From Linyphia triangularis (lineage: Eukaryota > Arthropoda > Arachnida > Araneae > Linyphiidae), in assembly GCA_963978545.1 (NCBI GenBank), contig OZ021722.1:37589365-37653364 (forward strand): a stretch of DNA of 64,000 nucleotides. Reading direction: 5' to 3'. Positions 11,701-23,934 of this stretch are shown here, one piece after another. The position numbers and the translations under genes were made by a program. The notes below the pieces were generated by a model. That model saw only the letters and a program-made list of their open reading frames with translations, searched no databases and was not told the origin of the DNA. Within the stretch, counting starts at the first letter, position 1. Each line of letters begins with the position of its first letter.

Positions 11701-14700
11701 ATTTGCCAAAACAATTTATTAACACTTTATTAATTAGTTAAATTTCAATATTTTTCATCATTAAGCTACTACAAAGCCTCAATGATTTTGAATATATGAT
11801 TGGCAACATCCTTACTTATGTAAACAACAAACCGGCTGCTCGGGGGTTCAACCAACCAACCAACCGTTGCTAATTTTAAAGCTCTTTTTAAACTCTTCGT
11901 TTCAAAGTTGATTTTTTCTGTTTTTCTGAAGCATTTTTGCATTAGAGTAATTATTATTTTGAAGTATTTCTATCTAGAAAATGCTTCGCGTTGGACTTCG
12001 TTCTCTAACGGGGCGACTTATCAGAATAAATAAAAAAATATTAGGACTTCAATGTAAGGGCATAGCTAATGAAGTTTTAAGTCAGAATGTTGGCGGTATA
12101 TTTAACTTTCTATTATGAAACTTGCAATTTGGGTGTTTTCTCTATTAGGCCTTACATTAAATTTATAAAAATTTGGTTAAATTTTTTATGGCTGGCAAAC
12201 CTATTCGAGCGCAGCAAGATGTTTTAACCACAAATTCGAGCGGCAAGGCCGCTCAATCCGAGCGCAGCGAGGCGTTTGGGGGTTAGCGAACAGGTTGCGA
12301 AGCCCCCTAGTGTATACTTTAAGCCATAGCACTGGTTTGGGATTGACACTGTGGAAATTTAAGCATGTGCATTAAATAGTTTGATTGACTACAAAGAATT
12401 CGTTTCTGATCGAAGTTTTTATGAGCCAAGTACTATTCTAATTACAAGGCTCAGATAATCTTTTGCTCTTAAAATCAATTGATAACAGGGATAACCACTT
12501 TAGACAGCCAAATGCTGGAGGTCACTATATAAGAATAGTAGTGTTGGCTTGAAAAATAGTATAAATTCAAGTGTATAAATGCATGTTTTTTTTTTTTTGT
12601 TTAATAAAAATAAAAATGTTTCATTTTAGGGTTTTGTGGCTAAACCTTCTAAGAATAGTGACACAACTTTAAATCTCATGAACTGGGAATGTGCAATCCC
12701 TGGAAAAAGAGGGGTAATCATTAATTTTTTTTAGATTTCTCTTGTAGTTTATGCATTGTAAGTGTGTATATTAAATTTTACCGATATAAACAATGCTTTT
12801 TTTTTTTTTTTTTAAATTGAGTTTTCTAGTTATCAAAATGTAAACTTTAGTTTAACTCCTTTTCTGACTGTTGATATAAAATCATAAAACTATGAGCACT
12901 TTTGAATCTTAAGCTCATACTTTTTCCTCAAAATGATAAGTTCTGAACATTTGGATTATTTTCGTGAAAACAAATATCAAGTTGGTGTCATAATTTGCCA
13001 CCAATGAGGAACTTTCACGTTTTTTGGTTTTATTTTTAAATAAAAGTAGAGAAAAAATCATGAAAAACAATACCATTTATTCAAAAATTTGAGCTTGGAT
13101 AGATAGTTAAAAAAATATTTAGTTTTTCACTTTGCGATTTGGCGAGAAAAAGCCACTTGTGCTTGAACGTCAACGCGCAGATAATGAACCAGTCTAAAAC
13201 CTGTTTTAGAGTGAGGTTTCTCCTTCGTTTTGCGACTTTATCTCTGCGTAACCACGTCACAGTTTTTTTATGTGTTTTTGGTCATGTGACTTTTGCTTTG
13301 ATTTCGGCCAATTTCAAACTCGATTTTTGATTAATTGAAAGCATAAAGATAAAAAATAATTGCACTGCTCAAATATATTCGTTGGATAACACTAGAAAAT
13401 GCAAAAAATATTCATTTTCCTCACATGTGCAAGTTCCTCATTGTCCATGTTCTAATCTGATATATCAATTTGCAGCCAAGATGATAGCTTCCCATACTTT
13501 TTATGGAAGCCCTCTTCTGGTTAACCTTTAAAGCATTTCCAGTTTATTTCCTTCTTAAAATCTTGTCGAGACTTTCAAACTGAGGTGTCAAATTTTTTTA
13601 GCATTTACAATATAATTTTGGCTTAACAAATTGCAAATTTGCACCTACTCTCTATTTCCTATTGAATTTCGGTATGGCAACTAGTTTCAGACCTTTCCTT
13701 TGTTATATTGTAGTTATCTAGCATTTGCAGTTTTTTCTGACACAGTTGACCTTGTACAAATACAAAACCTTTGAATAATTTTCTCCCTTCCTTAAGGTGA
13801 AAGCTAAAATTAATAGTCAGGAGGTAAATAAAACAAATAAGTTTTTTATCTACTTTAGTGGCCACTCTTATTTCATTTGGTAACCAATTTGTTGCTTTTA
13901 GTTCTATAGTTTTTAATTATTTCTGAAAATACAATTATATCTACATACATGGCAGTGCATCCTTCAAATTCACACTGTTGCATGCCTTTTACTGGAAGCA
14001 ACTCGACAGCATTTTGATCTCATATATGTGCATTATATGTAGAATATCTGGAGGTTGAATATTTTTACGGACTTTAATAAGGCTCCAAAGTTTCGAGTCT
14101 TAATTCTATAGGTTACAGAGATTGTCGCTGCATATTTCGAGATTTACTCATGGAATGTTTAATTGTTTTAAACTATTTTTTAGTAAAGTTAGAACTATGA
14201 AATTTGGTATACTTGTAAGTTTAATATATTTACAAAGAAGAAAAAAAAAATCGAGATTTTGCTTGCCAAATCATCGGAAAGAGGCAATATTTGAAAAATA
14301 TGAATTCTAATTTTAAAATATTTCTTTTGGAGCTAGAACAGCAATATTGGAAAGCATATTTAAAAGCAATATTCCTTGGGCATTCCTCTGAGGTATTTCG
14401 CATTCCAAAATATTGTTACGAATTTTTGTATATTTGTAAATATTTCTTAGTGCTAATTTTGTAAATAGATAAATTTCTGTACATTTCGCATAAGGCAATG
14501 CAATGGTTTGTTTCCCTGCAGTGAGGATATCAACGCTTGATAACGGGTTTTACAGAGGTAACTCTGGGAAGCGAGTTTCAAGGGGTAGGGCATTTAACAT
14601 TATGGTAATGGGAATCTCGCCAAATTGGCGACGGTTTTGACGACTAATTTTTGTTGCCAAATTTGGCGATAAATCTCCAAATGTCACCAAACTTGGCGAC

Positions 14701-17700
14701 CATTTGGCAACATTTTCGTTACATGTATGGGTACATGTATCCCATGTACATGTATCCCATGTACATGTATCCCATGTACATGTATAAGGACTTTTCGACT
14801 ATAATCTGGAAAGTTCTCCAAATGTCTATCTCTGGAATATTCACGAAAGTTCCCCACTCCTATATAAGGATGGCCGTGAGTAGGGTTAGTGAGTTGACTG
14901 ATTTTGAGTCACGGAGCTAGTTGTTAGCTGAGTCCGATATTTGACTGAAGTTAGTTCTTGTATTTTGAGTCACTGAATTAGTTGACTGGAGATACTGAGC
15001 ATTCTAAAGCGAACTGTATTGCATTGTCTTTTGCGACGATTTAGCAGTTGTTTGTCAAGTTTTTAACTGCTGTTTTGTGCTCTATTGAGGTGAAAAGAGC
15101 TGTATTGTGTCTACTAGAACGAGAAGTTCTGGAGCTGTAAGAGAACTGTGAAGAGTTATTTTGGAATAAATTTCTGCAAGTTTTGATCTGCTTTGGTGTC
15201 AAATCTTTCGAACCTGTACAACGCAACAATATGTTTATATATATATGTGGCCTTATCCTTTAATTTCTTCTTCTTATGTATTCTGTGCTCAGGGCATTTA
15301 GTGTTGGTCCCTAAGTCTCTTAAAGTACCTTTTTTTTATTTTGGTCCCTTTTGTCCCCTTTTTTTAACGTTTGGTCCCTTTAGTCCCTTTTTTTAAAAAT
15401 ATATTTGTACCACGTGACCAGCAGGCGCCATTTCGCTTTTTCCCTTCTTTGTCGAACACAAGAGGGAAGAAAAGCAGACCAGAAATCCTTGTCACGTCCA
15501 GTTACAATGAATTAACGTCGATTGGTTGAATGCTGTTTAAAGAACTGCTTTTGTTCTATATCGAATAGTCAAGGTCAAAGGTCATGTAATCGTTTGGTTG
15601 GTTTAGTTTTTTTCTGGTGCAAGAGCAACTTCAAGGCCATACTGCGCCGAAACCAAGAAATCCTTAAAAATTATTTCAAAAAGAAAGGGTTATAGTCAGT
15701 CTAGTCCAGACTCTACAAAATTTTGAAGATAGTGCATGTATACAAATAAAGTATTTTTAAAAATCAATAAATTATATGAGGTAATAAAAGCCAATCGCTT
15801 GTAAAAATTTAAAAAGGTTAGTATGAGATGTTGAATCTAACAGTGAAGACAATGAGGGATGACAGGTTTTAAAAAGGTATTGCCTTATCGTATTAAAAGA
15901 TGGGCATTCTGTTAAAATATGATAAACTGAAAAATTAATGTTACACAAGGAACATGTGGTGCATCTTCTGCCAGCAGAAGGTGAACATGGGTAAATCGGG
16001 TATGACCGATACAGAGTCTTGACAAAATAACTTCCCTCTTCCTATTTGATTGAGAGAAGGGGAATCCATATATAGTTGGCTGCAAAGTGCGTAGTTTGTA
16101 TGTGGGCTCTGCGTTCCACATGGCCTGCCATGTGCCGAAGAGAGCCTTTGCACATTCTTTTAAAGCATCATCAAGACAAAGCACATTGGTCACAGTTCTG
16201 GATGCAGCTCGAGCAATAACATCAGAGCGCTCATTACCCATGATACCCACATGACCAGGGATCCAACAAAAGAAAATGTGAAAACCTTTGTTTAAAAGTC
16301 TGAAATGATGGTTTAAAATTTCCATAATGAATGGATGATTTTGTGAAAAAGGATTGCCAAGAGCGTCTAGACAGCTCTTGGAATCCGTGTAAATAATCCA
16401 CATTTTATGATATTTTTTAAATAAATTCTAGAGCCAGCAGAATGGCACGGGATTCGGCTGAAAAAATTGACCAGCTGGGATATAGCTCTATCGACAATGT
16501 AACATTGTCGGTAACAGCAGCCGAACTCACTTGGGCCTGGCTTTTTGAGCCATCAGTAAAAATAGATTTGAAATGAGAAAAATTATTACGATGATCATAA
16601 AATATACTTTTAAAAACAGTATCAGGGGTTTAAAATTTGAGAAATTGTTAAAAAATGTAATTTCATGATGATGCCAAGGTGAAATGGGGAAAGTTAGAGG
16701 AATAACTCTAAGGTTATCCACCTGATGGAATGAGAGAATGTTTTTAACTCTCAATGAAAAAGATGGTATAAAAGATGGTCGTGCATGTTTTTATGTGGCT
16801 CTCTTCTTAGTTTGAATGAATAAGCACTTTTTGGTGTTAAATATAGGTTTTCTGCAGATCCTAAGAATTCTAGTGTTCAATCATGTGTTGAAATAATTCG
16901 ATGCAAAGGTGAAATTTGCACTCCAAAATTGTTATTTGCGTTCTGTCTGTTTACAATTTTAAAAATGTGGTAATCATAATTTTCAGTGTTTTTTTAGTAA
17001 TATACAGTCAATAATTAATTCTTTTCTTTTAAATGTGCACTGCAGATGAATGTTTGGAGTACAAAGTTTGCACTTGGACAAATAATTTTTAATTCAACCC
17101 CTTAAATTGTAGGTACTGAATACTAGGCATTTTTTTTCTATGGTATTAAAACAAATTGTGTTTAAAAGTCCCTTTTTTAAAATTTTTGGTCCCTTAGTCC
17201 CTTTTTTTGAAGTTTCAAGCTGCTAAACACCCTGTGTGCTTAAAAGTAAGTTTTCAGACTGCACATTCTTACAATATTCTCCAACAATGACTTTTTTTAA
17301 TGACAACATGGTCCTGACCTAATACCTTATCTAAAGAATTCTTTATTAAATTCAAATGTTTTTTGAGAAAGCTTTTCTTGTCATGTACTCTAATTTTCCC
17401 TCATTTCTCCTTGTAGACTCCCTGGGAAGGTGGATTGTATAAATTGCGCATGATTTTCAAGGATGATTACCCTTCAACTCCACCAAAATGTAAGAAAACA
17501 ATATTTTTAGTTTGTTTTTGTCTATAGTTGTTTAAAAAAGTGTAATTCAAGCTAAGCTTTGTTAATATAAACATTTATTTTGACCAAATGTATTATATTG
17601 ATTCTTGAATTTTTCATTTGAATGATTTGTGCAGTGGTGTTGCATCTGCTTCAAATTAATCCAATTCAACAGAACTCCTTAACCTAATTGTTAGGCACAT

Positions 17701-20700
17701 CAAAACTGATCTAGTTTAAGAAGTTTGTCACCGAAGAATAGAAGTGAAATGTCGACTGGGCTTTGTTATTTTAAGGGGCCATCAAAAGATTCTCCCGATT
17801 CTAAATTTTTCTTTGTCCTTTTTTACATTATGCAATATAAAATGATGTCTTTGTCGCGTTATATTTTGATTTTGCGCGTATTCTTTTCGAAAATTAATTA
17901 AAACAGGGATGAGATTCTTCCGCTTTTTTGCGCATATTATTATTATTTTTTTTTTTGTAATTTTGGAGAAAATCAGCCTTTTGATCTTTTTTTCTTGAAC
18001 TTTCACTTTTCTTTTTTCCACGAATTTTCATTTTTTCTTCCACTGCAAATTTTTATTTTTCTTTAAGAAAATTCTGCCAAAGAAAAGAAATCTTCCGTTT
18101 TCTAAAGAAAATTCTCAAAAAATACGCTAGACTCTTCATCAAGACTCTTACTGGCTAGGAAACCAGTTGATTCATCGCTAGAAAAGCATAGATTTCTCAA
18201 ATCATTGCCGGAAATCGCGTTGAATTCTCAAATCGCCTATAATGTTGGCACCACTTCGGAACGAGAATATTTTTCTATGAATTATGTAGCAAAATAATCT
18301 GTTTCTAGGAAACCTGTGTCTTGATCTAGGTGTTTTACATCAGCTCTACATTCTTTTCATTCTATTCGTATGATCGTACTTCGTTTGCGTATCAAAATTG
18401 TAAGATTATTATATGACAATTTCTTTTGAAGATCGGCTATTTTGATAAAAAATTATTTTTATTTTATGGCTACTATTAGAATTGGCCGCTACTCTAGTGA
18501 TTATGGCAGACACTATAGCTGAAAATTACGTTTTTGTGTAAGGATCATTTTCTGCAGACGTTGCTCCGATATAATAGTCTCTGATGTTAGTGCAAAGATT
18601 TGCACTTGTCAGACATGGTTCAGTTAAACTAAAACACAGATATCAGTGTTTTTTTTTTTTTTACTAAAATTTATATATTTTCCAAGATTGATACATATCT
18701 GCATTACAATTTTATTGGGCTTCTTGCAAGTTTGCCAATAGCAGAAATTATGTACGCTCCGATTTCTCCAAACCTCCGATGTTAGACCACTTTCCTTACA
18801 GATACCTGCCTCTATCGGCATTATTTTCATTGGTATGTGATGGCCATTTTACTGAGGTATACAGCGATGAAATAACTGCTATTTCCGTAATTATGGCGAC
18901 ACTGTCACTGAGGATTGCGTTGTTGTGTGATGATCTTTTTTCCATCGGGAGTTACGCTAATATAATAGCCACTGATGCTGTTGCAGATTATTGCACCTGT
19001 CGGATATGGTACAGTTCAGCTAAAACGTCGATTTCTGCTCTTTTCTTAATGAAATTTTGATCATTCCTAAGATTGATACAAATCTGCAATAAATTTTATT
19101 GGGCTTGCTTGCAAGTCTCGCAACAGCGAAACCAACGTACATTTCAGACTTCCCCAAACTTCGATGGCATGACCACTTTTATTGCAAATTGCCAAACTCT
19201 ATCAGCATTATTTATGTTTGTGTGAGGTGGTTATTTTCGCTGGGTATTACAATGACGTAACGACTGCTATTGTATCGCGCCGATATAATAGCCATCATTC
19301 CGAAAGTTTGCGATTCCATAATTGTCGCTATCGCCAAAATTTATGTGTTTGTGATAGTAAATTTCGTAAAATATTACGTCGATATAATGGCCTCTATTGC
19401 AGAGATTTCCACCAATAAATTGGGTACTAATACTGATGTTTACATTGGTGTGATGGTCAGCTTACCGATTGTTGCTTGAATATGATTGCTGAGATACGCG
19501 CCGGTATGGTGGTCGCTATCACCAATATTTAAGTTGAAGCAATGGTAATTTTCATCTAGGTTTAAACCGTTTTAAAGCTGCTATTACCGTGATTTGCTAC
19601 ACTATTTCGGTGTCTTTCGCCTTTGCTTTCACTGATGTGATAGCCGTTATGTGCATAACGATTGTGGAAGGGGCTACTAATTTTTATCAAAAAGTTGTTA
19701 AATATGATTCTTCTCATACTTCTTTTGGGTGAATGTTGCATCTTGTTAATGTACAGTCATAAATATGTTTTAATGTATAATATTTAGGTATCTGATGGTC
19801 TTGATGGTGTGTTAAAGTTGTTTGTTAATTAAACTTTTAATGTAAATGATTTAATTATTTAATATTCTTTTTCTTTTTTATTACTTACTGAATAAAAAAT
19901 AGTTAAGTTATTAATTATTATTGTGTAATTTTTTCATTGTGTAGCATTTTTTGATAATTTGCTTCCTAAAACACGTTTCGCGTGATAAAGTATGGTGCAA
20001 TTTCTTTGCTCGCAGTCTTTTGGGTCTTTAGTCAATTGCATCCCTGTTAAAAAAACATTTCAAGCTTTGTGGATTCCAAAAACTACTTTGTCACTACAAA
20101 GGACATTAACTTATTAGGCTGTCCAAGATGATACCCTTACGTTGGATGAAATTGAACAGGCTATAAATAAACTGAACAGTAACACATCTGTTGGGCTGTA
20201 TGGAATAGAATTAGTGTTACTAAATGTGTGACTTCAATGCTCAGATGATGAACCAGTCTAAAACCTGTTTTAGACGAGGAGGGAGTGAGGTTCTTCCTGG
20301 GATTTTCGACGGAATTTTGTGTAATTACATCACGGCTTTTTATGTGTTTTTGGTTTTGTGACTTTTGCTTTGATTTCAGCTAATTTCAAACTCGAATTTT
20401 TATTAATTGAAAGCATAAAGATAAAAAAATAATTGCACTGCATAAATGTATTTTTTGGATAACACTAGAAAATACAAAAAATATCAATTTTCCTCACTTA
20501 TGCAAGTTTCTCATTATGGCGATAATCATTAGAAGTTCCATGTTATGTAATAATTAGAACCAAAAATTGCGAAATGTGCGTGAACACATTGAAAATCAAT
20601 TTCACTTCATAGAATTAACCTCGTGTGTGAATTTACGTATTAGCACATCATTGTTAAAAGTTAAAAAATAATTCTCCATTTTATAAAATAAGATCATACT

Positions 20701-22134
20701 AGCAGTTTTTCGAAGAGCGCCGCTACCTCCTTGCCCTTTTCTTGGGAAATAGCGTCCTTTTATGAAAAAATTTTAATTTTTTGTTTATTTCCAACTTCAA
20801 AAAACACCCTTTGAATTTAAAAATTCCCCTTTAAATTTAGAGTGGGGTTAAAAATACCCTTTGGAAATATTTAACTGGTCCCCCTTTGGAAATATTTAAC
20901 TGGCAAACACTGATTTGAACCCTTCATTACCACCAAAACTACTTAAAAAAACTGCCATATAATCTCAACCTTCCGCATTTCCTCCTCCCCCCCTAGAAGT
21001 TCGGCTTTTTCTACAGTTTTATTATTTTTAGTAGACTTTACCGGGTTTATTAGACTAAACTTGCCTAAAATCCTCATAAAAAAAATTTCTGGTTGCTCCA
21101 CTGTTCTGTACATACATTAGAAAACAAATGGATTCTTATTCAGTTACTTTTGCAGTTAAATACCCTCCATATATTTTCCTCTTTTTTATATTTTGACTTA
21201 ATAACCTCGGAGGTATCAGAAATGAGTTTGACCCCCTACCAAATGACTTAACTACGTAGAAAATAATTAATAATTTTGAGTGGCACAAACGGGAGAACAG
21301 TGGTACTGGTAGAATCTGATGGCAAAAACTTATTGGGACGGTCCTGGTCTGTAGGGTTATAGTACAGGAGAAGTTTTTCTGCATTCAAGACAATAAACAA
21401 GCTGGCAGTATTCAGAAGTTGCAGTTAAAGCAGTTATTTTGATAATGGAAAGTATATTTAGAATACTTTTTAAAATCTTAAATTATATTGGTTCCCATAA
21501 TTTTTATTTTGTATGTCTTAGCTGTTTATAACAATGTCCTTCATTTTCCTTTTTTTTATTTATTTGTTTCATGGGTGCTTATTTCTTAAAATTGCAATAT
21601 GTATATATCTTAGGCAAGTTTGAGCCTCCACTTTTCCATCCAAATGTCTATCCATCTGGCACTGTGTGTCTTTCCTTATTAGATGAAGAAAAAGACTGGC
21701 GTCCTGCAATTACTATCAAACAGGTAATTAAAGGGTTTAAATGTCTCTTTATTGTATGAATAATAAATATGGCTAATTTATGTTAAATACTCTAGTTTTG
21801 TTGGCTTTCATTATTTATGCACTTGAAGCTCATCATTTGTATCTGCTATTCTTTCAGATTTGTATATTAGTTTTCAACAATATATTTTTAACATTGTTGT
21901 TTTAGATACTTTTGGGTATTCAAGATTTGTTAAATGAACCAAATATTAAAGATCCTGCTCAAGCAGAGGCTTATACCATCTATTGGTAAGATTATCCAAA
22001 TTTGTTAAGATTTTGTAATCCTCAATCAAATGTATGAATTTTTACTAATAATCATTATATTTTACAGCCAGAACCGCTTGGAGTATGAAAAGAGAGTTCG
22101 AGCACAGGCAAAGTCTATGGCTCCGCAAGTATAA
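5704..22134 (+). CDS. UBC9: SUMO-conjugating enzyme UBC9 (E2), six coding exons
   Basis: The product is the E2 that takes SUMO from the SAE1/SAE2 E1 as a thioester and passes it to lysines of nuclear and other proteins. Coding exons are 5704-5769, 12630-12713, 17417-17489, 21614-21723, 21906-21985 and 22068-22134; every intron is GT-AG and all phases join. They total 480 nt, 159 residues, one more than human UBE2I. The N-terminus [16 protein letters not shown], the HPN motif at residues 83-85, catalytic Cys93 in GTVCLS and the [15 protein letters not shown] tail are all present. A pyrimidine-rich 3' splice site ends at 5689, so the ATG probably sits 14 nt into its exon after a 5'UTR intron. 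Introns 1-3 (6.9, 4.7 and 4.1 kb) are full of transposons; introns 4 and 5 are 182 and 82 bp. Family identification is certain; exon ends are read from the sequence. Confidence 0.98.
6629..7005 (+). repeat. Two tandem units of about 180 bp
   Basis: Units start near 6629 and 6808. Shared words include ACCTATTTCGTTGG, AATACCCCTACCTA and AAATCACTTTTTTA in the same order, with a partial third start at about 6975. They lie in UBC9 intron 1. Confidence 0.8.
7006..8615. other. UBC9 intron 1, unannotated AT-rich part
   Basis: Apart from a short imperfect hairpin near 7127-7162 (GGTGGCC/GGCCATC arms) nothing recognisable is seen; the reading frames are short and unconvincing. Confidence 0.4.
8620..9177. 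mobile_element. piggyBac-type MITE, TTAA target site
   Basis: The inverted ends CCCTTTTAGTGCCAAAAG and CTCTTTTAGTGCCACAAG match at 16 of 18 positions. TTAA flanks both sides (8616-8619 and 9178-9181). Ends starting CCCTTT next to TTAA fit piggyBac-like elements. No intact reading frame. Confidence 0.8.
9518..9985 (-). pseudogene. Unidentified protein-like reading frame in UBC9 intron 1
   Basis: On the minus strand a frame opens at 9985 and runs about 104 codons, then passes one in-frame TGA and continues for about 37 codons to a TAA at about 9558. The downstream part (for example [20 protein letters not shown]) looks like real protein rather than random AT-rich translation. I do not recognise the family. 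It may be a decayed retrocopy or a transposon fragment. Confidence 0.35.
9990..11594. other. UBC9 intron 1, no gene recognised
   Basis: AT-rich sequence with a perfect 12-bp-stem hairpin at 10308-10348 (CCTAGTATATAG arms). Some minus-strand frames around 10400-10650 look weakly protein-like but carry stops. Confidence 0.35.
11595..12310 (+). mobile_element. Non-autonomous Helitron
   Basis: It begins TCTATATATTTAATAGG after an A and ends CTAG before a T, the A/T insertion pattern of Helitrons. A GGGGG...CCCCC hairpin lies just before the CTAG end (about 12277-12306). There are no terminal inverted repeats or target duplication, as expected. It contains a short AACC run and GAGCG(C)AGC(A)AG words, and no coding capacity. 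Confidence 0.8.
13004..13444. mobile_element. MITE with AATGAGGAACTT ends
   Basis: The left end CAATGAGGAACTTTCAC matches, inverted, CAATGAGGAACTTGCAC at the right. The right 270 bp recur at 20218-20516. No clear target duplication. It lies in UBC9 intron 2. Confidence 0.65.
13445..14413. other. UBC9 intron 2, no feature recognised
   Basis: AT-rich sequence with only short chance reading frames between the MITE and the solo LTR. Confidence 0.4.
14414..15228 (+). mobile_element. Solo LTR (family 1), plus orientation
   Basis: It runs from TGTTACGAATTTTTG to CGCAACA and is flanked by a 4-bp duplication ATAT (14410-14413 and 15229-15232). It contains a TATA-like TATATAAGG at about 14861 and an AATAAA at about 15165, in LTR order. 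About three copies of an 18-bp TACATGTATCCCATG repeat lie at 14731-14785. It is homologous to 43748-44413 in inverse orientation. A Gypsy-type origin is inferred from the 4-bp duplication. Confidence 0.8.
15590..15655 (-). mobile_element. Truncated SINE 3' tail
   Basis: Read on the minus strand it has GGCGCAGTATGGCC, TTGC and CTTGCACC, then a tail with AACCAACC. This is the conserved 3' hairpin seen in the SINEs at 28227 and 28661. Confidence 0.55.
15770..16860 (-). pseudogene. Jockey-like non-LTR retrotransposon relic: RNase H domain and C-terminal tail
   Basis: The longest open part (16403-15912) encodes 163 residues with the RNase H signature [25 protein letters not shown] and [14 protein letters not shown]. 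Just upstream in another frame lie FTDGSKS and [12 protein letters not shown], which supply the first catalytic Asp and the Glu. Downstream, after another shift, lie a Cys-rich remnant (CSLCN) and HILTECPSF, usual at the end of this class. At least two frameshifts and stops make it dead. The reverse transcriptase is missing. It sits inside the CAGGG element at 15290-17234. Confidence 0.85.
17904..20046 (+). mobile_element. CAGGGATG element, copy A (with internal tandem repeats)
   Basis: It begins CAGGGATGAGATTCTTCCGC and ends GCATCCCTG, flanked by a perfect 6-bp duplication TTAAAA (17898-17903 and 20047-20052). The ends are homologous to those of copy B (49000-52249). Internally, two higher-order units about 384 bp apart start with CTGCA.TA.A.TTTTATTGGGC (about 18700 and 19085). 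Each is made of degenerate motifs such as GCCGATATAATAGCC and TTTACGTTGGTGTGATGG. Reading frames across it are by-products of the repeat. It lies in UBC9 intron 3. There is no transposase. Confidence 0.75.
20218..20516 (+). mobile_element. 5'-truncated copy of the AATGAGGAACTT MITE
   Basis: From GATGAACCAGTCTAAAACCT to TGCAAGTTTCTCAT it follows 13180-13444 closely, in the same orientation. The left end is missing. Confidence 0.7.
20517..21613. other. UBC9 intron 3, right part
   Basis: Fragments such as ATAATCATTAGAAGTTCC.TGTTATG near 20523 and TTCATTACCACCAAAACTA near 20924 resemble the interior of the CAGGGTGGCCAC MITE, so a degraded copy is likely. The rest is unrecognised up to UBC9 exon 4. 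Confidence 0.4.
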
Positions 22135-22813
22135 ACAGCAATGGCGCTGCAGATAACTACTGACACTTAAATTATCTTGTTTGTGATATGGAGAAAAGAC
22201 TGTTCTCTTAGAAATGTTTTATCCAACTTGTATTTAACAAAATTTCACAGAAAGGGTTTTTTATAAACTGATTCTTAGATATGTACCATGATAAACTGGC
22301 CATCTACTTTTTGGTGAGAAAACCTTAACTGGTGTGTGTTGTTGTAATTGCTTGTGATTTTTCGTTATGCCTTAAGCTCAGATGTATCATGAACCTTGAA
22401 ATAGTGATGTTTAAGAGAATTCCAAATTTGTCATAGTGTCATAATAACTGCAGGAGTTAACTAAGCAATTTTGATTAAATATTTGTAAGAATGTATATAG
22501 AGGTCTCATTTTCAATTCTAGGTCTGTGTCTTGTCTACATGTTATTATGACAGTATTCAAAATAGTGTTTTTAATATTCATGGATGTCTGTAAACTATAT
22601 TCTTTATTTCCTCATTAAACATCATCTTTACAATTGGTTTAGATCATTTAAGGAATTCCAATTCGTGTTTACTAAATTGATAAGCTAACATTCAAAGGCA
22701 TTTGTATTGTCTACTTTATTGCGAAATTTGCATTCAAAAGTGTTTTGTCATTATAAAAAAATTTAAATGAGATTTTTTAGTATCATTTTAAGTATTCCTC
22801 TTTGTCAAATAAA
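22135..22813 (+). other. Likely UBC9 3'UTR with candidate poly(A) signals
   Basis: This AT-rich stretch follows the UBC9 stop codon directly and contains no other recognisable element. ATTAAA occurs near 22614 and AATAAA at 22808-22813; either could direct polyadenylation. The end point is inferred from the signal only. Confidence 0.5.
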
Positions 22814-23934
22814 TGAAATATAAGGTTTGTACCAGCTCTTCAAATATATTCATGATTTTTCCAAATCTTGACAGTACTGAAATTTTTTTATTGTACCCTT
22901 AATTTCCTTGTGATCATTTTTGAGTTCTAGTATTGTGGAGAAAATGTCGAAGTAGACGTTTCCACTTTCTCTTTTGAAAGTAAATTTTAAGTGGAAGTTT
23001 TAATAAATGGATTTTTACCAACTATACATGTAATATTCGTGTTCCTACAGCAGTATTTTTTTTTCTTTCTCCAGATAAATATTCTCAGAGTTGTAATCCA
23101 ATCTAAGGTTTTAGTAAATATTCTGCCCTGTTAATCATTAGCATTATATCTATGATTGGCATTTACTTGGATATTCATAAAAGTTATTAATTAGGCTAGT
23201 ACTATAAGTTGTAGTTAAGCACTAAATCTTCATTTAAAAGTTTTTTCCCGTATTTTGTTCGGCGCAGTTTGTGTTGCCCTTGCGCCTTATAAATCTAAAA
23301 TACATCCAACCAACCCATATTTTGTTTCTTTCGAATAATTTCAAAAGTTTATATTTTCCTCAAACTAGCTAAAGTGCTTGTCATTGCCTGCGCTCAAACA
23401 GCTATGCAGTGTTTCAAAATAGTTCATTTGGTTACAAGTTATGAGCATGTCCCCCTTAAACCATATCCTTTTTTTTTTAATGCAACATTTCATTAAGATC
23501 TGAATAAAACTAGTTTCCCCTATAAAAAAACATACATCAGTAAATTCTTCTCTTAATGTATATTAATTATCTTTTTTATTTCAATTTCTTTCCAAGTTAT
23601 GTTGGAAATGCTTACATTTTTAAATCGATTTCAACATATTAAAAGTGAAGTATTTAAATTTTTTCCTGAATTTATTAATGTGATTAGAAAGTACCTTGTC
23701 GATGTTTCGAAATAACGTTATTATGACAAAACATGTTTTGGAAATAAGTTAATCATTCTGATGCTTTCTAATACTAATTTATAAAATCTAATGGTAAGCC
23801 TCGCAACAGGTCCATATTCTCCCTAAAAGTCTGTTTATCATGAAAAAGGCCCTTTTCCTCTTATTTTACTTAAAATAGTTAAGAATTATTTTATTGTGTC
23901 CAAATCCTTACATTTCCGAGTTGAAATGGATATT
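22814..23934. other. Intergenic AT-rich sequence downstream of UBC9
   Basis: No coding sequence is recognisable. It contains one SINE tail insertion (23260-23317). Confidence 0.4.
23260..23317 (+). mobile_element. 58-bp truncated SINE tail with 9-bp TSD
   Basis: CGGCGCAGTTTGTGTTGCCC, then TTGCGCC and a tail CCAACCAACCC. It is flanked by TATTTTGTT at 23251-23259 and 23318-23326. GGCGCA and TGCGCC can pair as a hairpin. This is a 5'-truncated retroposon sharing the 3' tail of the SINEs at 28227 and 28661. Confidence 0.7.

Larger units (their letters stand above)
15290..17234. mobile_element. CAGGG-ended element with 6-bp TSD, UBC9 intron 2
   Basis: Ends are CAGGGCATTTAG and, inverted, CAGGGTGTTTAG. 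A perfect 6-bp duplication TGTGCT lies at 15284-15289 and 17235-17240. The ends carry GGTCCCTTT words. The middle holds a decayed LINE (15770-16860). Termini and duplication length resemble a hAT subgroup; there is no transposase. Confidence 0.75.
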
